A stretch of DNA of 34,441 nucleotides, from NCBI GenBank assembly GCA_005808665.1, contig SYLG01000130.1, positions 1 through 34,441 of the forward strand, read 5' to 3'. The stretch comes from Planctomycetia bacterium (GTDB taxonomy: Bacteria; Planctomycetota; Planctomycetia; Gemmatales; Gemmataceae). Numbering within the stretch: position 1 is the stretch's first letter; each line of letters opens with the position of its first letter. Below, in pieces: positions 7,379 through 17,015 of this stretch. Under the pieces are notes generated by a model. The model was not told the DNA's origin. It did not search any database and was given only the letters and a program-made list of their open reading frames with translations. Made by a program: the position numbers and the translations under genes.

Positions 7379-9478
7379 ATGCAAGCGGCCTTGTTTCTAG
7401 CCATTGCGATAGGTTTCGCCCCACCCGACTTTGAACGGGATGTTGTGCCCATTTTGGCGGCAAAGTGTCTGGGTTGCCACAATAAGAACGAAAGCAGTGG
7501 CGACCTGAACCTGCAAAATAACGACTCCATGAAAGACCTTGTGCCCCAACCGGGTCCTGAAAAAGGAGAGCTTTTTCGCCGCATCCAAAATCAGGAAATG
7601 CCCCCCAAAGAGAAAGGGAAACCTCTCACCGAAAAAGAAAAACAGACCCTCTTGTCCTGGATACAAACCGGGGCATCATGGCCCATCGGACGAAAACTGG
7701 GGCTTTATGAAAAAACCACCCCAACCGTCGGTGGCCTGGATTGGTGGTCGCTTCAACGGCTCAATTCCCCGGTTGTACCTCATTTCCCAGGTGTTTCAAA
7801 CCCAACGGATTCTTTTGTTCGCCAATCCTTGTCGGTCCAAAAGCTTTCCCCTGCCCCTGAGGCGGACAGGCGCACCCTTATCCGCAGGCTCTCCTATGAC
7901 ATTTTGGGACTTCCCCCCTCTTTTGAGGAGGTTAATCATTTTGTTGCGGATCCGGGACACGATGCTTACGATCGACTGGTTGACAAGTATTTGGCGGATC
8001 CCCGGTTTGGCGAACGCTGGGCGCGTCATTGGCTCGACCTGATCCGTTATGGCGATACCAACGGCTATGAACGGGATGGCGACAAGGCTTTTGCCTGGAA
8101 ATATCGCGACTATGTGATTCGTTCCATCAATGCGGACAAACCGTATGACCGTTTCCTCATCGAACAAATGGCGGGCGACCAGCTTCCCGACCGGACCGAA
8201 GAAACGCTCATTGCCACGGGAATGCTCCGGGTGGGGACATGGGATGATGAACCCAATGACAAATTGGAATACAGCTATGACAGGCTGGAAGACATGGTTC
8301 ATGTTTCAACGACGGCGTTTATGGCGATGTCGGTAAAATGTGCCCGCTGTCATGACCATAAATTCGATCCGATCACCCAGGAAGATTATCACAAGGTCGC
8401 GGCGGCATTTTGGCCAGGCGACCTTGTGGGCAACTCCCAAACCAAAGTGGGTGGATTTGATGTCCTTGCCTGGACCGATTTGCCGGGAAAACCCAAACCA
8501 TTGCATTTGCTCAAAAAAGGGGATCCAAGGCGGCCCGGGCCCGAAGTATTTCCAGGGTTTGTGTCCATGATCCCCACATTGGATGCGACGATTCCCCCCA
8601 AAAAGGAAGTCCAGATGCGCCGGTTGGAACTGGCCAAAAAACTCGCCCATCCTGGCAACCCCCTGACCGCACGGGTCGCCGTCAATCGCATTTGGCAACA
8701 ACACTTTGGCCAGGGAATTGTCCGCACCCCGGACAACTTTGGCTTCAAGGGAGCCCTTCCATCCCATCCCGAATTGCTCGATTTCCTCGCCCTGGAGTTT
8801 ATCAAGGGGGGATGGCAAGCCAAACCGATTCACCGCATGATTCTTACCTCCGCCACCTATAAACAATCGTCGATCCATCCCGAAGAAGCCGCCTTTTCCA
8901 GGATCGATTCCCTCAACCGGTTTCTTTGGAAAGCCAACCGTCACCGGATTGATGCGGAGGCATTGAGGGATTCGTTGCTGGTGGTGGGATCCGGGCTGGA
9001 TACCACCATGTTTGGTCCTGGGATCACGCCAACGATTACCAGCGAGGCTCTCGAGGGCCTGTCGAAAAAAGCGGGAGCATGGCAGCCTTCGCCCCTGGAG
9101 AAGCAACGCCGCCGAAGCATCTACATTCATGTGAGGAGGTCGCTGATCAATCCGTTGCTGGGCACTTTTGATTTTGCGGACACCTCAAGACCCTGTGCCC
9201 AACGGGATGTCACCTTGGTCGCCCCGCAAGCCCTGATGCTTTTGAACGATGGCTTTGTCCATGCCGAAAGCAAGGCCCTGGGAGTTCGGGTATCCAGAAT
9301 GGGAACCGATGCAAAAACCCGGATTCAAGGGGCATGGCGGCTAGCCCTTGGCCGGGATCCCACCCCCCGGGAAGTATCCCTGGGCTCTGATTTTCTGGCC
9401 CGGATGGGTGATGAATTGGGCCTGGAAAAACTTTGCCATGTTCTGGTAAATACCAACGAATTTGCCTATGTGGACTAA
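7379..9478 (+). CDS. PSD1-type protein: planctomycete cytochrome-like domain, DUF1549, DUF1553
   Basis: The 699-residue protein has a short hydrophobic start (about 1-14) consistent with export. Residues 18-100 form a planctomycete cytochrome C-like domain with C30-x2-C33-H34 and a C-terminal MPPK motif that could provide the methionine ligand. DUF1549 follows (about 137-345), including the second CxxCH-type motif KCARCHDHKFDP. DUF1553 occupies about 410-660, with AVNRIWQQHFGQG and the NFG and HPELLD motifs. Relatives are often 750-1100 residues long; here the stretch between DUF1549 and DUF1553 is short and no concanavalin-like domain is present. The family is abundant in planctomycetes, its biochemical role is not settled, and it is almost always paired with DUF1501, as here (six bases before the next ATG). 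Confidence 0.93.
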   Translation: MQAALFLAIAIGFAPPDFERDVVPILAAKCLGCHNKNESSGDLNLQNNDSMKDLVPQPGPEKGELFRRIQNQEMPPKEKGKPLTEKEKQTLLSWIQTGASWPIGRKLGLYEKTTPTVGGLDWWSLQRLNSPVVPHFPGVSNPTDSFVRQSLSVQKLSPAPEADRRTLIRRLSYDILGLPPSFEEVNHFVADPGHDAYDRLVDKYLADPRFGERWARHWLDLIRYGDTNGYERDGDKAFAWKYRDYVIRSINADKPYDRFLIEQMAGDQLPDRTEETLIATGMLRVGTWDDEPNDKLEYSYDRLEDMVHVSTTAFMAMSVKCARCHDHKFDPITQEDYHKVAAAFWPGDLVGNSQTKVGGFDVLAWTDLPGKPKPLHLLKKGDPRRPGPEVFPGFVSMIPTLDATIPPKKEVQMRRLELAKKLAHPGNPLTARVAVNRIWQQHFGQGIVRTPDNFGFKGALPSHPELLDFLALEFIKGGWQAKPIHRMILTSATYKQSSIHPEEAAFSRIDSLNRFLWKANRHRIDAEALRDSLLVVGSGLDTTMFGPGITPTITSEALEGLSKKAGAWQPSPLEKQRRRSIYIHVRRSLINPLLGTFDFADTSRPCAQRDVTLVAPQALMLLNDGFVHAESKALGVRVSRMGTDAKTRIQGAWRLALGRDPTPREVSLGSDFLARMGDELGLEKLCHVLVNTNEFAYVD

Positions 9479-9484
9479 TTTGAT

Positions 9485-10927
9485 ATGAATATCCCCCATT
9501 TGTTTCCTTGTGGGCTCAACCGTCGGGAGGCCTTGTGGCAGATGGGTGGCGGGTTTACCGGCATTGCCCTTGCTGCCATCCTTGAGGAACAGGGTTTCTT
9601 TCGCAAACATCTGGGTGCGGCGGAGCCGGCCATTCGGGCTTCCAGTCCCCATTTTGCCCCCAAGGCCCGGGCCGTGATCCACCTGATGATGAACGGTGCC
9701 CCCAGTCAGGTAGATACCTTCGACCCCAAGCCTTTGCTTGAAAAATATGCGGGCAAGCCCCTTCCCCAGGACAAAAAATATATCAACTCGGGTGGCCGCA
9801 AGGTTGGATTTTTGACCCCTGCGTTTCGCCCCTTTCGCCCGGGCGGGAAGAGTGGCATCCCCATCTCCGATTATTTTCCCCATGTACGATCTCACGCCGA
9901 CAAATTGGCGGTCATCCGTTCCTGTCATACGGATAGCCACGCCCACGGTAGCGCCCTCGTTGCCATGAATACGGGTAGCGTTTTCATCGGCCGACCTTCG
10001 CTCGGCTCGTGGTGCGTCTATGGCATGGGGACAGCCTGCAAAAATCTCCCAGCCTATGTTGTCATGATGGACAAGCGGGGTGGGCCGATCAGTGGTCAGC
10101 CCAACTTTGGGTCTGGTTTTATGCCCGGGCAATTCCAGGGGACACTGTTTCGACCTGTTGGAACCCCCATCCTCAACCTCAAGGGGCCTGACAACCCTTT
10201 CATTCAGCGGACACAACTGGACCTTTTGGCGAAACTCAACGAAGACCATATGGCCCTTCGCCCTGGTGGTACGGATTTGGCAGCTCGGGCCCAAAGCTAT
10301 GAATTGGCCTACCGGATGCAGACCGAAGCCCCCGAAGCCGTAGACTTTGCCACAGAATCGAAACAAACCTTGGAAATGTATGGCATTGGCCGGGAACCCA
10401 CCAACGAGTTTGGCAGAAACTGCCTGATCGCCAGGCGCCTGGTCGAACGAGGGGTAAGGTTCATCCAACTCTACTCAGGCGGTGGCCACCTCGATGATAC
10501 CTGGGATGCCCATGTCAGCATCGAAAAAAATCATGGCCAACATGCCAGGGAGGTGGATCAACCGATTGCAGCCCTCCTTTGGGATTTGGAACGGCAGGGA
10601 CTTCTGGAAAGCACTCTGGTTGTTTGGGGCGGTGAGTTTGGCCGTATGCCCTTTAGCGAGGGACCGGGTGAGCCTGGCCGAAACCACAACCCGTATGGCT
10701 TTTCCTCATGGTTTGCCGGGGCTGGGATCAAGGGGGGAACCACATACGGGGCCACGGATGATTTCGGTTTTGAGGCCATCGAGAATAAAGCCCATGTCCA
10801 CGACCTCCATGCCACCATCCTCCACCTTTTGGGATTTGACCATGAACGGTTGACCTATTTTCATCAGGGGAGGGATGAACGGTTGACGGATGTCTACGGC
10901 CATGTCCTCCGGGGGATTTTGAATTAG
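9485..10927 (+). CDS. DUF1501 protein, Tat-type N-terminus
   Basis: The 480-residue DUF1501 protein is related to the sulfatase/alkaline phosphatase fold. The N-terminus contains NRREALWQMGGG followed by a hydrophobic stretch (about 12-35), which looks like a Tat signal. Characteristic motifs include LMMNGAPSQVDTFDPK, HTDSHAHGSA, SLGSWCVYGMG and VVWGGEFGRMP, then GRNHNPYG. These match the DUF1501 core that keeps several metal-binding-like Asp and His residues. The gene begins six bases after the PSD1 stop, so the two are co-transcribed and likely work together at the cell envelope. The function of the pair is not established; a role in capture or processing of complex substrates has been proposed for relatives, and I treat that as unproven. 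Confidence 0.93.
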   Translation: MNIPHLFPCGLNRREALWQMGGGFTGIALAAILEEQGFFRKHLGAAEPAIRASSPHFAPKARAVIHLMMNGAPSQVDTFDPKPLLEKYAGKPLPQDKKYINSGGRKVGFLTPAFRPFRPGGKSGIPISDYFPHVRSHADKLAVIRSCHTDSHAHGSALVAMNTGSVFIGRPSLGSWCVYGMGTACKNLPAYVVMMDKRGGPISGQPNFGSGFMPGQFQGTLFRPVGTPILNLKGPDNPFIQRTQLDLLAKLNEDHMALRPGGTDLAARAQSYELAYRMQTEAPEAVDFATESKQTLEMYGIGREPTNEFGRNCLIARRLVERGVRFIQLYSGGGHLDDTWDAHVSIEKNHGQHAREVDQPIAALLWDLERQGLLESTLVVWGGEFGRMPFSEGPGEPGRNHNPYGFSSWFAGAGIKGGTTYGATDDFGFEAIENKAHVHDLHATILHLLGFDHERLTYFHQGRDERLTDVYGHVLRGILN

Positions 10928-11214
10928 TCGAAACTTGCCGGTTGGTTTTTCCTTTTGTGGTTTTCCTTCCAAAACAAGATTTGCGTTTGCTCCCATTTGT
11001 TTCCAGCTGTGAAGATGTCTCCGCCAATTGCGGAAAGAGAAAGCAAAAGTTTTAAGGCAGTGGAAATGACGGTCGTAGGGGCTGGAATGATTGCGGAGTC
11101 TGGAAAACTTTCGTAAAGGGGTTTAATGCCTCCTTTCATATTTCCCAAATCTCCCATTTTTGGTCGAATGGGGGAGGTTCTCCCTTCCATCCTTTTTGAC
11201 CGGATGATTGATCC
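10928..11214 (+). promoter_or_regulatory. Leader region of the chemosensory operon
   Basis: This 287-base gene-free stretch must drive the eight-gene operon. The best sigma70-like match is weak: TTGCGG at 11028-11033, a 17-base spacer, then TTTAAG at 11051-11056. No convincing terminator for the DUF1501 gene and no riboswitch-like fold could be recognised. No copy of the dispersed repeat is present. Confidence 0.25.
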
Positions 11215-12717
11215 ATGAATAACATACGCCTTGGTTTTGGTGTTCGCATCCTCATCCTGGGGCTCCTTTTCCTGTTGGGACTTGGTGCAACCAACCTGAT
11301 GTGGATCTCGATGATGGGAACCATTCAGGTCAACGGCCCGCTTTACAAGCAGATCGTCCAAGGCAAGGATCTGGTGGCGGATTACCTGCCTCCACCGCTT
11401 TATGTGGTTGAAGCCTACCTGGTGGCTTTGCGGCTTGGTGAGGAAACCGGATCAAAAAGGGAAGAGCATCTGCAAAAATTCCGCGCTTTGCGCCAGGAGT
11501 TTGAAACCCGTTACCAGTTTTGGCAAAAGGATTTGAGCCCAGGCGATATGCGTGACAAACTCATCAAGGAAACCTATACCCTGGGACTGGATTTCTTCAG
11601 GATCGTGGAGAAGGATTTGGTTACTGGTACCGCCAAAAAATTGCCCCCCGACGCCATTATCGCCTATGAAAAACACCGGGAAGCCGTCGATGAATTGGTC
11701 AAACAGGCCAATGCCCGGGTGTTGGTGGATGAGGCAACCGCAAGGTCCACAGCATCGTGGTGGTCAACGGTCCAACTCATGTTCAACCTTTCCTTGTTGG
11801 TTGTGCTCGCCGCGATCGCTTGGTACATTGCCCAAGGGATCCAAAAGGTCGTCAAATCGTCGAGCGAGCTGGTCGGTCAGGTAAAGATGTCCGCGATTCG
11901 GATCAATGCCACCACCGCCCAAATCGCTTCGGCTGCCGCCGAGCAGGACGCAACGGTCCAGACATTCAATTCAAGCTTTAATGAGATCGCCGCGGCAGTA
12001 AAGCAAATTTCGGCGACCAGCAAGGAATTGGCCCGAACCATCGAGGCGGTCGGCCATCAAGGACGCGAAACCGCCCGCCTTGCGGGAGATGGTCGGGAAA
12101 ACCTTGGTTCGATGGAAGCCTCGATGGCCTCCCTTTCCGAAGCCACAGGATCCATCTCCACCAAACTGGGTACCATTCGGGAAAAGGCAGGAGCGATCAA
12201 TGTGGTCGTAACCACCATCACCAAGGTTGCTGACCAAACCAACCTCCTTTCCATCAATGCCGCCATCGAGGCCGAAAAAGCCGGTGAGGCAGGCCGCGGC
12301 TTTCTTGTCGTCGCACGCGAAATTCGCCGGTTGGCAGACCAAACCGCAGTCGCCACCCTGGACATTGAACAAATGGTCCGCCATATGCAACAGGCCGTCA
12401 GTTCGGGTGTCATGGAAATGGACAAATTCAGTGAACAGGTGCGTGGTGGAATGAAGCAGGTGAGCACCATTAGCCAGCAACTGGGACAGATTATGGTTCA
12501 AGTCCAGGGCCAGGAGGGTCAATTCAAGCAGGTGGAAGAGGGGGTCACCCAACAGGCCGAAGGAGCCCAACAAATCGACACGGCGATCAGCCAACTCGGT
12601 ACGGGAATGCGCCAGGTTTCCACGACATCCAATGAGTTTTCTGGTGCGGCTACCCACCTTCATGATTCCATCCAGGGAATGCAGGACCAAGTGGCATTGG
12701 TCAATTTGGGAGCCTAA
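11215..12717 (+). CDS. Chemoreceptor 1 (methyl-accepting chemotaxis protein, WspA position, no HAMP)
   Basis: The 500-residue receptor has TM1 at about 11-33, a periplasmic sensor of about 150 residues with GKDLVAD-LPPPLY (50-63, one variable residue), TM2 at about 186-205, and a long cytoplasmic coiled coil. The signalling tip is [20 protein letters not shown] (338-357), a recognisable variant of the usual receptor hairpin. Directly after TM2 there is no HAMP pattern; the coiled coil begins at once, while the neighbouring receptor does have one. Ala- and Gln/Glu-rich heptads on either side are candidate methylation regions for the CheR and CheB encoded downstream. It is the first gene of the operon, ending three bases before the next start. 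The ligand is unknown; in the Wsp system the receptor responds to surface contact or envelope stress. Confidence 0.9.
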   Translation: MNNIRLGFGVRILILGLLFLLGLGATNLMWISMMGTIQVNGPLYKQIVQGKDLVADYLPPPLYVVEAYLVALRLGEETGSKREEHLQKFRALRQEFETRYQFWQKDLSPGDMRDKLIKETYTLGLDFFRIVEKDLVTGTAKKLPPDAIIAYEKHREAVDELVKQANARVLVDEATARSTASWWSTVQLMFNLSLLVVLAAIAWYIAQGIQKVVKSSSELVGQVKMSAIRINATTAQIASAAAEQDATVQTFNSSFNEIAAAVKQISATSKELARTIEAVGHQGRETARLAGDGRENLGSMEASMASLSEATGSISTKLGTIREKAGAINVVVTTITKVADQTNLLSINAAIEAEKAGEAGRGFLVVAREIRRLADQTAVATLDIEQMVRHMQQAVSSGVMEMDKFSEQVRGGMKQVSTISQQLGQIMVQVQGQEGQFKQVEEGVTQQAEGAQQIDTAISQLGTGMRQVSTTSNEFSGAATHLHDSIQGMQDQVALVNLGA

Positions 12718-12720
12718 TAA

Positions 12721-14358
12721 GTGCTTGAAACCATCCTTGGCAAAAAAGGTTCGATCGGTCGTAGCCTCACCTTGCTTACGGGCATAACCCTTGGCGGCCT
12801 GTTGGTCGTAAGTGTGGTTTGGTGGGCGATGCTCCGAACGGTGCAAATCAACGGCCCCCTTTACAAGAAAATCGTAACCGGCAAGGACCTTGTCGCGGAT
12901 TTCCTTCCTCCACCCCTTTATGCGGTGGAAGCATACCTGATCGCCATGAGGATCATCGACGAACAATCCACTTCTTCCACAAGGGCACCCCTCAAAGCCA
13001 GCTACCTCAAGCTCCGCCAGGAATTCAGGGAGCGGTGGGATTTTTGGCGAAAGGGTGAACAGGCCGCCTTGGGAAGGGAAATAACCTTCGTGGATGCGGT
13101 TCGCACCGGCGAGGATTTCCTGGCCATTCTCGACAATGAAATCCTCCAGACAAATGTCAACAAAATGTCCACCCTTGCCTCCCAGGCTTTTGAAAAACAC
13201 AAGGCTGCGGTGGAAGAGCTCATCAAAAAAACCAATGACGCCATTACCGAAGATGAAACGATCGCCAAAGAGACCGTCTGGTTGTGGTCGGTGGGACTAA
13301 TCACCTTTACCATTACCCTCATTGGGGCCCTTTCCTTGATGGCAATCCGGATTGCCAAAGGCATCCTTTCTCCCACCAATCGCCTGGTAAAGCACATGGT
13401 GGACCTGGAAACCAAGGCCGATCTAACCATTCGATTGGGCGAAGGGACCAAAGGCGAGATAGGAATAATTGGGGACATCCTGGACCGGGTCATCAGCCGA
13501 TTCCAGGAAATTCTTGGGATGGTCAAGCTATCCACCAATACCCTTGGAGGCACAGCGGCAGAAATTGCCTCCGCTGCGGGAGAACAAAACGCAACCGTGC
13601 AGACCTTCAATGCCAGTTTTAACGAGATTGCTGCAGCCGTCCGGCAAATCAGCGGAACCAGCCGAAGCCTTGCCCAAACCATCGAAGAAGTGGGAAACAA
13701 AGGTCGGGAGACTTCCCAACTGGCAGTCGATGGTCGGGAAAATCTTGGTTCGATGGAGGCTTCCATGGCCTCCCTTTCCGAAGCCACAGGATCCATCTCC
13801 ACCAAGCTGGGTACCATTCGGGAAAAGGCAGGGGCGATTAATGTGGTCGTTACCACCATCACGAAGGTTGCCGACCAAACCAACCTCCTTTCCATCAATG
13901 CCGCCATCGAGGCTGAAAAAGCTGGGGAGGCAGGTCGCGGCTTTCTTGTCGTCGCCCGCGAAATTCGCCGGTTGGCCGACCAAACCGCCGTCGCCACCCT
14001 GGACATTGAACAAATGGTCCGTCATATGCAACAGGCCGTTAACACCGGTGTCATGGAAATGGACAAGTTTAGCGATCAGGTTCGAAGTGGCATGAAACAA
14101 GTCAATAGCATTAGCCACAAACTGGCAAGGATCATGGAACAGGTCCAAGGTCAGGATACGCAGTTCCGCCAGGTGGAACTGGGGGTGACCCATCAGGCCG
14201 AAGGGGCCCAACAAATCGACACGGCCATTGCCCATTTGGGTGGTGGTGTTCAGCAGGTAACGACCACATCCAAAGAGTTTCAGTTGGCCTCAGCCAACCT
14301 CAAGGATTCGGTTTTTTCCCTGCAAGAACAAATGTCAATATTCCGGACAACACGCTAA
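12721..14358 (+). CDS. Chemoreceptor 2 (methyl-accepting chemotaxis protein with HAMP)
   Basis: The 545-residue receptor is paralogous to the preceding gene. TM1 is at about 15-38, the periplasmic domain carries [19 protein letters not shown] (54-73), TM2 is at about 188-208, and a HAMP-like segment lies at 209-264 ([12 protein letters not shown] through [14 protein letters not shown]). Residues 337-440 are identical to residues 292-395 of receptor 1. The start is GTG at 12721, after a GGGAG box and two in-frame stops (TAATAA) that close the previous gene. The HAMP-containing and HAMP-less receptors could form mixed arrays coupled through the shared tip to the CheW proteins downstream. N-terminal halves have diverged, so the two may sense different cues or the same cue with different gain. 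Confidence 0.9.
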   Translation: MLETILGKKGSIGRSLTLLTGITLGGLLVVSVVWWAMLRTVQINGPLYKKIVTGKDLVADFLPPPLYAVEAYLIAMRIIDEQSTSSTRAPLKASYLKLRQEFRERWDFWRKGEQAALGREITFVDAVRTGEDFLAILDNEILQTNVNKMSTLASQAFEKHKAAVEELIKKTNDAITEDETIAKETVWLWSVGLITFTITLIGALSLMAIRIAKGILSPTNRLVKHMVDLETKADLTIRLGEGTKGEIGIIGDILDRVISRFQEILGMVKLSTNTLGGTAAEIASAAGEQNATVQTFNASFNEIAAAVRQISGTSRSLAQTIEEVGNKGRETSQLAVDGRENLGSMEASMASLSEATGSISTKLGTIREKAGAINVVVTTITKVADQTNLLSINAAIEAEKAGEAGRGFLVVAREIRRLADQTAVATLDIEQMVRHMQQAVNTGVMEMDKFSDQVRSGMKQVNSISHKLARIMEQVQGQDTQFRQVELGVTHQAEGAQQIDTAIAHLGGGVQQVTTTSKEFQLASANLKDSVFSLQEQMSIFRTTR

Positions 14359-14385
14359 TTGAAAATGGCCTCTCTCAGGTGAATC

Positions 14386-14892
14386 ATGCTAGCCCTCATG
14401 TGCCAGGTAGGCGGACAACGATGTGCGGTGGATTGCGCCATGGTGGTGGAAGTAATCCCCCGGGTCAAGTTGGAAGAGCTGCCCGGCTCCCATTTCCAAA
14501 TTGCCGGAATCGCTCGACATCGGGGCGAATCCATTCCTGTGGTGGACCTTGGCCGCCTTCTTGCCAATCAGGGATGTGCCGACCAATGGAGCAACCGGAT
14601 CATCGTCGTGGAGAAGTTGAAAAACGAAAAGATCAGCCGATTCGGTTTAATGGTGGAACACCTGGAACCTGTGGATTTCCCCGAGGGACCAACCCAAGCC
14701 AATGAAGCCAAAGGGCTCGGCAACTGGGGCCAGATTTGCCAGGATGCTTCCGGGATTTATCAGGTCCTGGATCTGGATGTTATCCACGAGCGTGCCTTCA
14801 CAAGCGGCCCTACCCAGGGTTCATTATTTCCAACCCAGGCATCCTTGTCCGGTACTTCTACCAAGGGTCTTCGAGGCGCCGATGACCGTTGA
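14386..14892 (+). CDS. cheW: CheW-like coupling protein 1 (WspB position)
   Basis: The 168-residue protein contains a CheW domain over most of its length: VGGQRCAVDCAMVVEVIPRV at the start of the fold, IAGIARHRGESIPVVDL (the highly conserved beta-turn of CheW), and a later GLMVEHLEPV. CheW proteins connect receptor tips to the histidine kinase. Its position directly after the receptors and before CheR is that of wspB. The ATG follows CAGGTGA. Its last 11 bases overlap the start of cheR, which suggests translational coupling. The C-terminal 40 residues (Ser/Thr/Gln-rich) extend past the usual domain and show no motif. Confidence 0.87.
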   Translation: MLALMCQVGGQRCAVDCAMVVEVIPRVKLEELPGSHFQIAGIARHRGESIPVVDLGRLLANQGCADQWSNRIIVVEKLKNEKISRFGLMVEHLEPVDFPEGPTQANEAKGLGNWGQICQDASGIYQVLDLDVIHERAFTSGPTQGSLFPTQASLSGTSTKGLRGADDR

Positions 14893-16252
14893 GCCACGCC
14901 CTTTTTCACCTGAAACCGGTTCAAAGCATAATACCGATGCCAAAACTTCCCACGATTCCATTGAAGCATCCAAACCCCTTTGGGATTCCTTTAAAAAAAT
15001 CCTGAGCGACCATAGCGGCCTCAAAGCCGAACTTGTCCATGATCAGGTCCTAACTACTGCCCTCAAAAACCTTGCCAGGAAACTTGGCCCGGAACCCGTT
15101 TTGTGGCTCAAATCCCTGGAAACCGACCCCCTCCTCCGTACCTGTTTTTGCGAACATTTCACTGTGGGGGAAACCTGGTTCTTCCGTGACTGGACCCCGT
15201 ATGCCTGTCTGAAACAATTCGCCGAGTCTTTCCAGGCCCGTTCCCCCGGAAGGCCTCTTCGCATCCTTAGCATCCCATGCTCCACTGGCGAGGAGCCTTG
15301 GTCCATGGCGATGCTTTTTGCCTGGCTAGGCTGGACTCCAAACCAGGTTGGTATTGATGCGGTAGACCTGAACCGAACCTCCCTGATCACCCTGGAAAAG
15401 AGAATCTATCGGCCCTATTCCCGGCGGGAAACCAATCCTGAGGCAAACCGAATCCTTGACCGGTTTACCAGAACCCTGTCGGACAGATTTGAAATTGACC
15501 CATCCCTTGTGGAATATGTTCGCACCCACCAAGGCAACATCCTCGATCCTAGCCTGAACCCGGGTGGATTTGGCTTTCATTATGATGTCATCTTTTCGCG
15601 AAACCTGTTTATCTATCTGAACAGCCAAGCCAGGCCCATTGCCCTTGGCCATTTGCTTAGGCTCCTGGATCCTGAAGGAATCCTGTACCTTGGTCATACC
15701 GAGGGTGCCGTAATTGACCCGGCCTTGTTAATTCAATGGAACCCGGAATTCAGTTTTGCCTTCACCCCTAGAAAAGCCAACACTCCGCCCAAACTTGAGC
15801 CGATTCAGAAAAATCACCCAAGTCCGATTCGAACATTCGCCGCCCCCCATCCGGCACCCAAAGAAACCCAGCTGGTAGCCAATCCCATAAGGAAGCCTCT
15901 CCTTCCCAAGGAGGTACCCCGGCCCAAACAAAACCCCATCGACGAGGCCCGGGATGCTGCCGATGCGGGTAAACTTGACTTGGCCAGTCAACTCTATGCC
16001 GACTTGTTGAAAACGCATCCCCTTTCGGCAGACCTTTGGCGCATGGCCGCCATGGTGGAACAGGCCGGGGGCAAACACGAAAATGCACTCCGAATGTTTG
16101 ATAGGGTCCTTTATTTGGACCCAAAAGATACACAATCCCTTCGGATGGCGTCCCTTATTCGCCGCCAACGGGGTGAAATTGCCAAAGCCTTGCAATTGGA
16201 AAGGCGTCTCGCCGTCCTTGATCAAGGCTCCAAAGGGGAAGAAAACAAATGA
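14882..16252 (+). CDS. cheR: CheR methyltransferase with C-terminal TPR repeats (WspC-like)
   Basis: The 456-residue protein is a chemoreceptor glutamate methyltransferase. An N-terminal helical CheR domain includes ETWFFRD (97-103). The SAM-binding domain carries the motif IPCSTGEEPWS (131-141), an acidic DAVDLN (159-164), and YDVIFSRNLFIYL (234-246). A proline-rich linker (300-365) joins it to a tetratricopeptide region (about 368-456) with two or three repeats. CheR-TPR architecture is that of WspC and FrzF. The in-frame ORF extends 60 codons upstream inside cheW, but those residues look like out-of-frame read-through. ATG 14882, 11 bases inside the end of cheW and after GAGG, is chosen. 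The stop overlaps the next ATG by four bases. It should set receptor adaptation together with CheB. Confidence 0.92.
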   Translation: MTVEPRPFSPETGSKHNTDAKTSHDSIEASKPLWDSFKKILSDHSGLKAELVHDQVLTTALKNLARKLGPEPVLWLKSLETDPLLRTCFCEHFTVGETWFFRDWTPYACLKQFAESFQARSPGRPLRILSIPCSTGEEPWSMAMLFAWLGWTPNQVGIDAVDLNRTSLITLEKRIYRPYSRRETNPEANRILDRFTRTLSDRFEIDPSLVEYVRTHQGNILDPSLNPGGFGFHYDVIFSRNLFIYLNSQARPIALGHLLRLLDPEGILYLGHTEGAVIDPALLIQWNPEFSFAFTPRKANTPPKLEPIQKNHPSPIRTFAAPHPAPKETQLVANPIRKPLLPKEVPRPKQNPIDEARDAADAGKLDLASQLYADLLKTHPLSADLWRMAAMVEQAGGKHENALRMFDRVLYLDPKDTQSLRMASLIRRQRGEIAKALQLERRLAVLDQGSKGEENK

Positions 16253-16947
16253 TCCATTCCACCATAAAAGAATCCGTTTCTTTGCCTATGACCGCCCTTG
16301 ATGAGTCAGGCGTATTTTGCTGGAACCGTATTGGAGTCCAAGGGGATCGGAGTTGTGGACGACTGGTGGAGGTTGTCCATTGCCACAATTGCCCCATTTT
16401 TTCCGATGCCGGTCGCATGCTCTTTGACAGGGCCCCTCCCGAAGAAGTTCTCGTCGAACGGACCTCCCAAACAGCCATTCGTGCCGATCGGAGCATGGAA
16501 CAGCTTAGCTCCGGTCTTTTGTTTAGGCTGGGTGAGGAATGGTTGGTCATAGACGCCATGTCAACCATCGAGGTGGCTGAACTTCGCCCGATTCGGCGCA
16601 TTCCCAGGCGAACCGATTCCATCTTTCTTGGGATGGTAAACATCCGGGGTGAGTTGCGCCTTGCCTTTGACCTGCACCAATTGCTTGGCATTGCCCCTAT
16701 TCAGGGAACAGATCGGCAAGCGGGCCGGTTTGTGGTCATTCGACTGGACCGGCAGACCTGGGTCTTTCCAACCGATGAGGTTGCCGCCATCATCCGTTAC
16801 CGACATTCACAGGAGACCGCGGTACCCTCAACCCTTGAGCGGTGGAAATCCGCCCTGGTAAGATCGGTCATCGAATGGGAAAAGAAAAAGGCAGGCCGGA
16901 TAGACTCAATTGAGTTGCTGGCCCGACTTAACAAACACATGGGATAA
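16249..16947 (+). CDS. cheW: CheW-like coupling protein 2 with Cys-rich N-terminus (WspD-like)
   Basis: The 232-residue protein has a CheW domain at about 85-230 (FRLGEEWLVIDA, VNIRGELRLAFDLHQLLG, DEVAAIIRYR). It is preceded by an 80-residue extension with CWNRIGVQGDRSC (24-36) and VVHCHNCPIF (42-51). The same kind of extension is known to me from WspD-type coupling proteins, which supports assignment to the Wsp class rather than to a flagellar system. Cys24, Cys36, His44, Cys45 and Cys48 could bind a metal or respond to redox; this is speculation. The ATG overlaps the cheR stop by four bases (ATGA). The gap to the CheA gene is 68 bases, the longest in the operon, and could hold an internal ribosome entry or minor promoter. 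Confidence 0.88.
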   Translation: MIHSTIKESVSLPMTALDESGVFCWNRIGVQGDRSCGRLVEVVHCHNCPIFSDAGRMLFDRAPPEEVLVERTSQTAIRADRSMEQLSSGLLFRLGEEWLVIDAMSTIEVAELRPIRRIPRRTDSIFLGMVNIRGELRLAFDLHQLLGIAPIQGTDRQAGRFVVIRLDRQTWVFPTDEVAAIIRYRHSQETAVPSTLERWKSALVRSVIEWEKKKAGRIDSIELLARLNKHMG

Positions 16948-17015
16948 ATAGCGGCGGATACGATTTGGGAGTCACTTCCCACCGATCGGATCCATTTCAA
17001 CGGGGAATGCTCATC

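Noticed and set aside
9341-10468. 375-codon minus-strand open frame across the PSD1/DUF1501 pair
   Set aside because: It lies opposite two well-supported family proteins. Its translation has no domain-like pattern; long antisense frames are expected in this base composition.
11971-13200. 409-codon minus-strand open frame across both receptors
   Set aside because: It mirrors the receptor coiled coil, and a similar antisense frame recurs in the duplicated second receptor because the DNA is repeated. It is not a gene.
14702-14881. Upstream 60-codon extension of the CheR reading frame
   Set aside because: It lies inside cheW in another frame and lacks CheR features; the overlapping ATG at 14882 gives the normal start.
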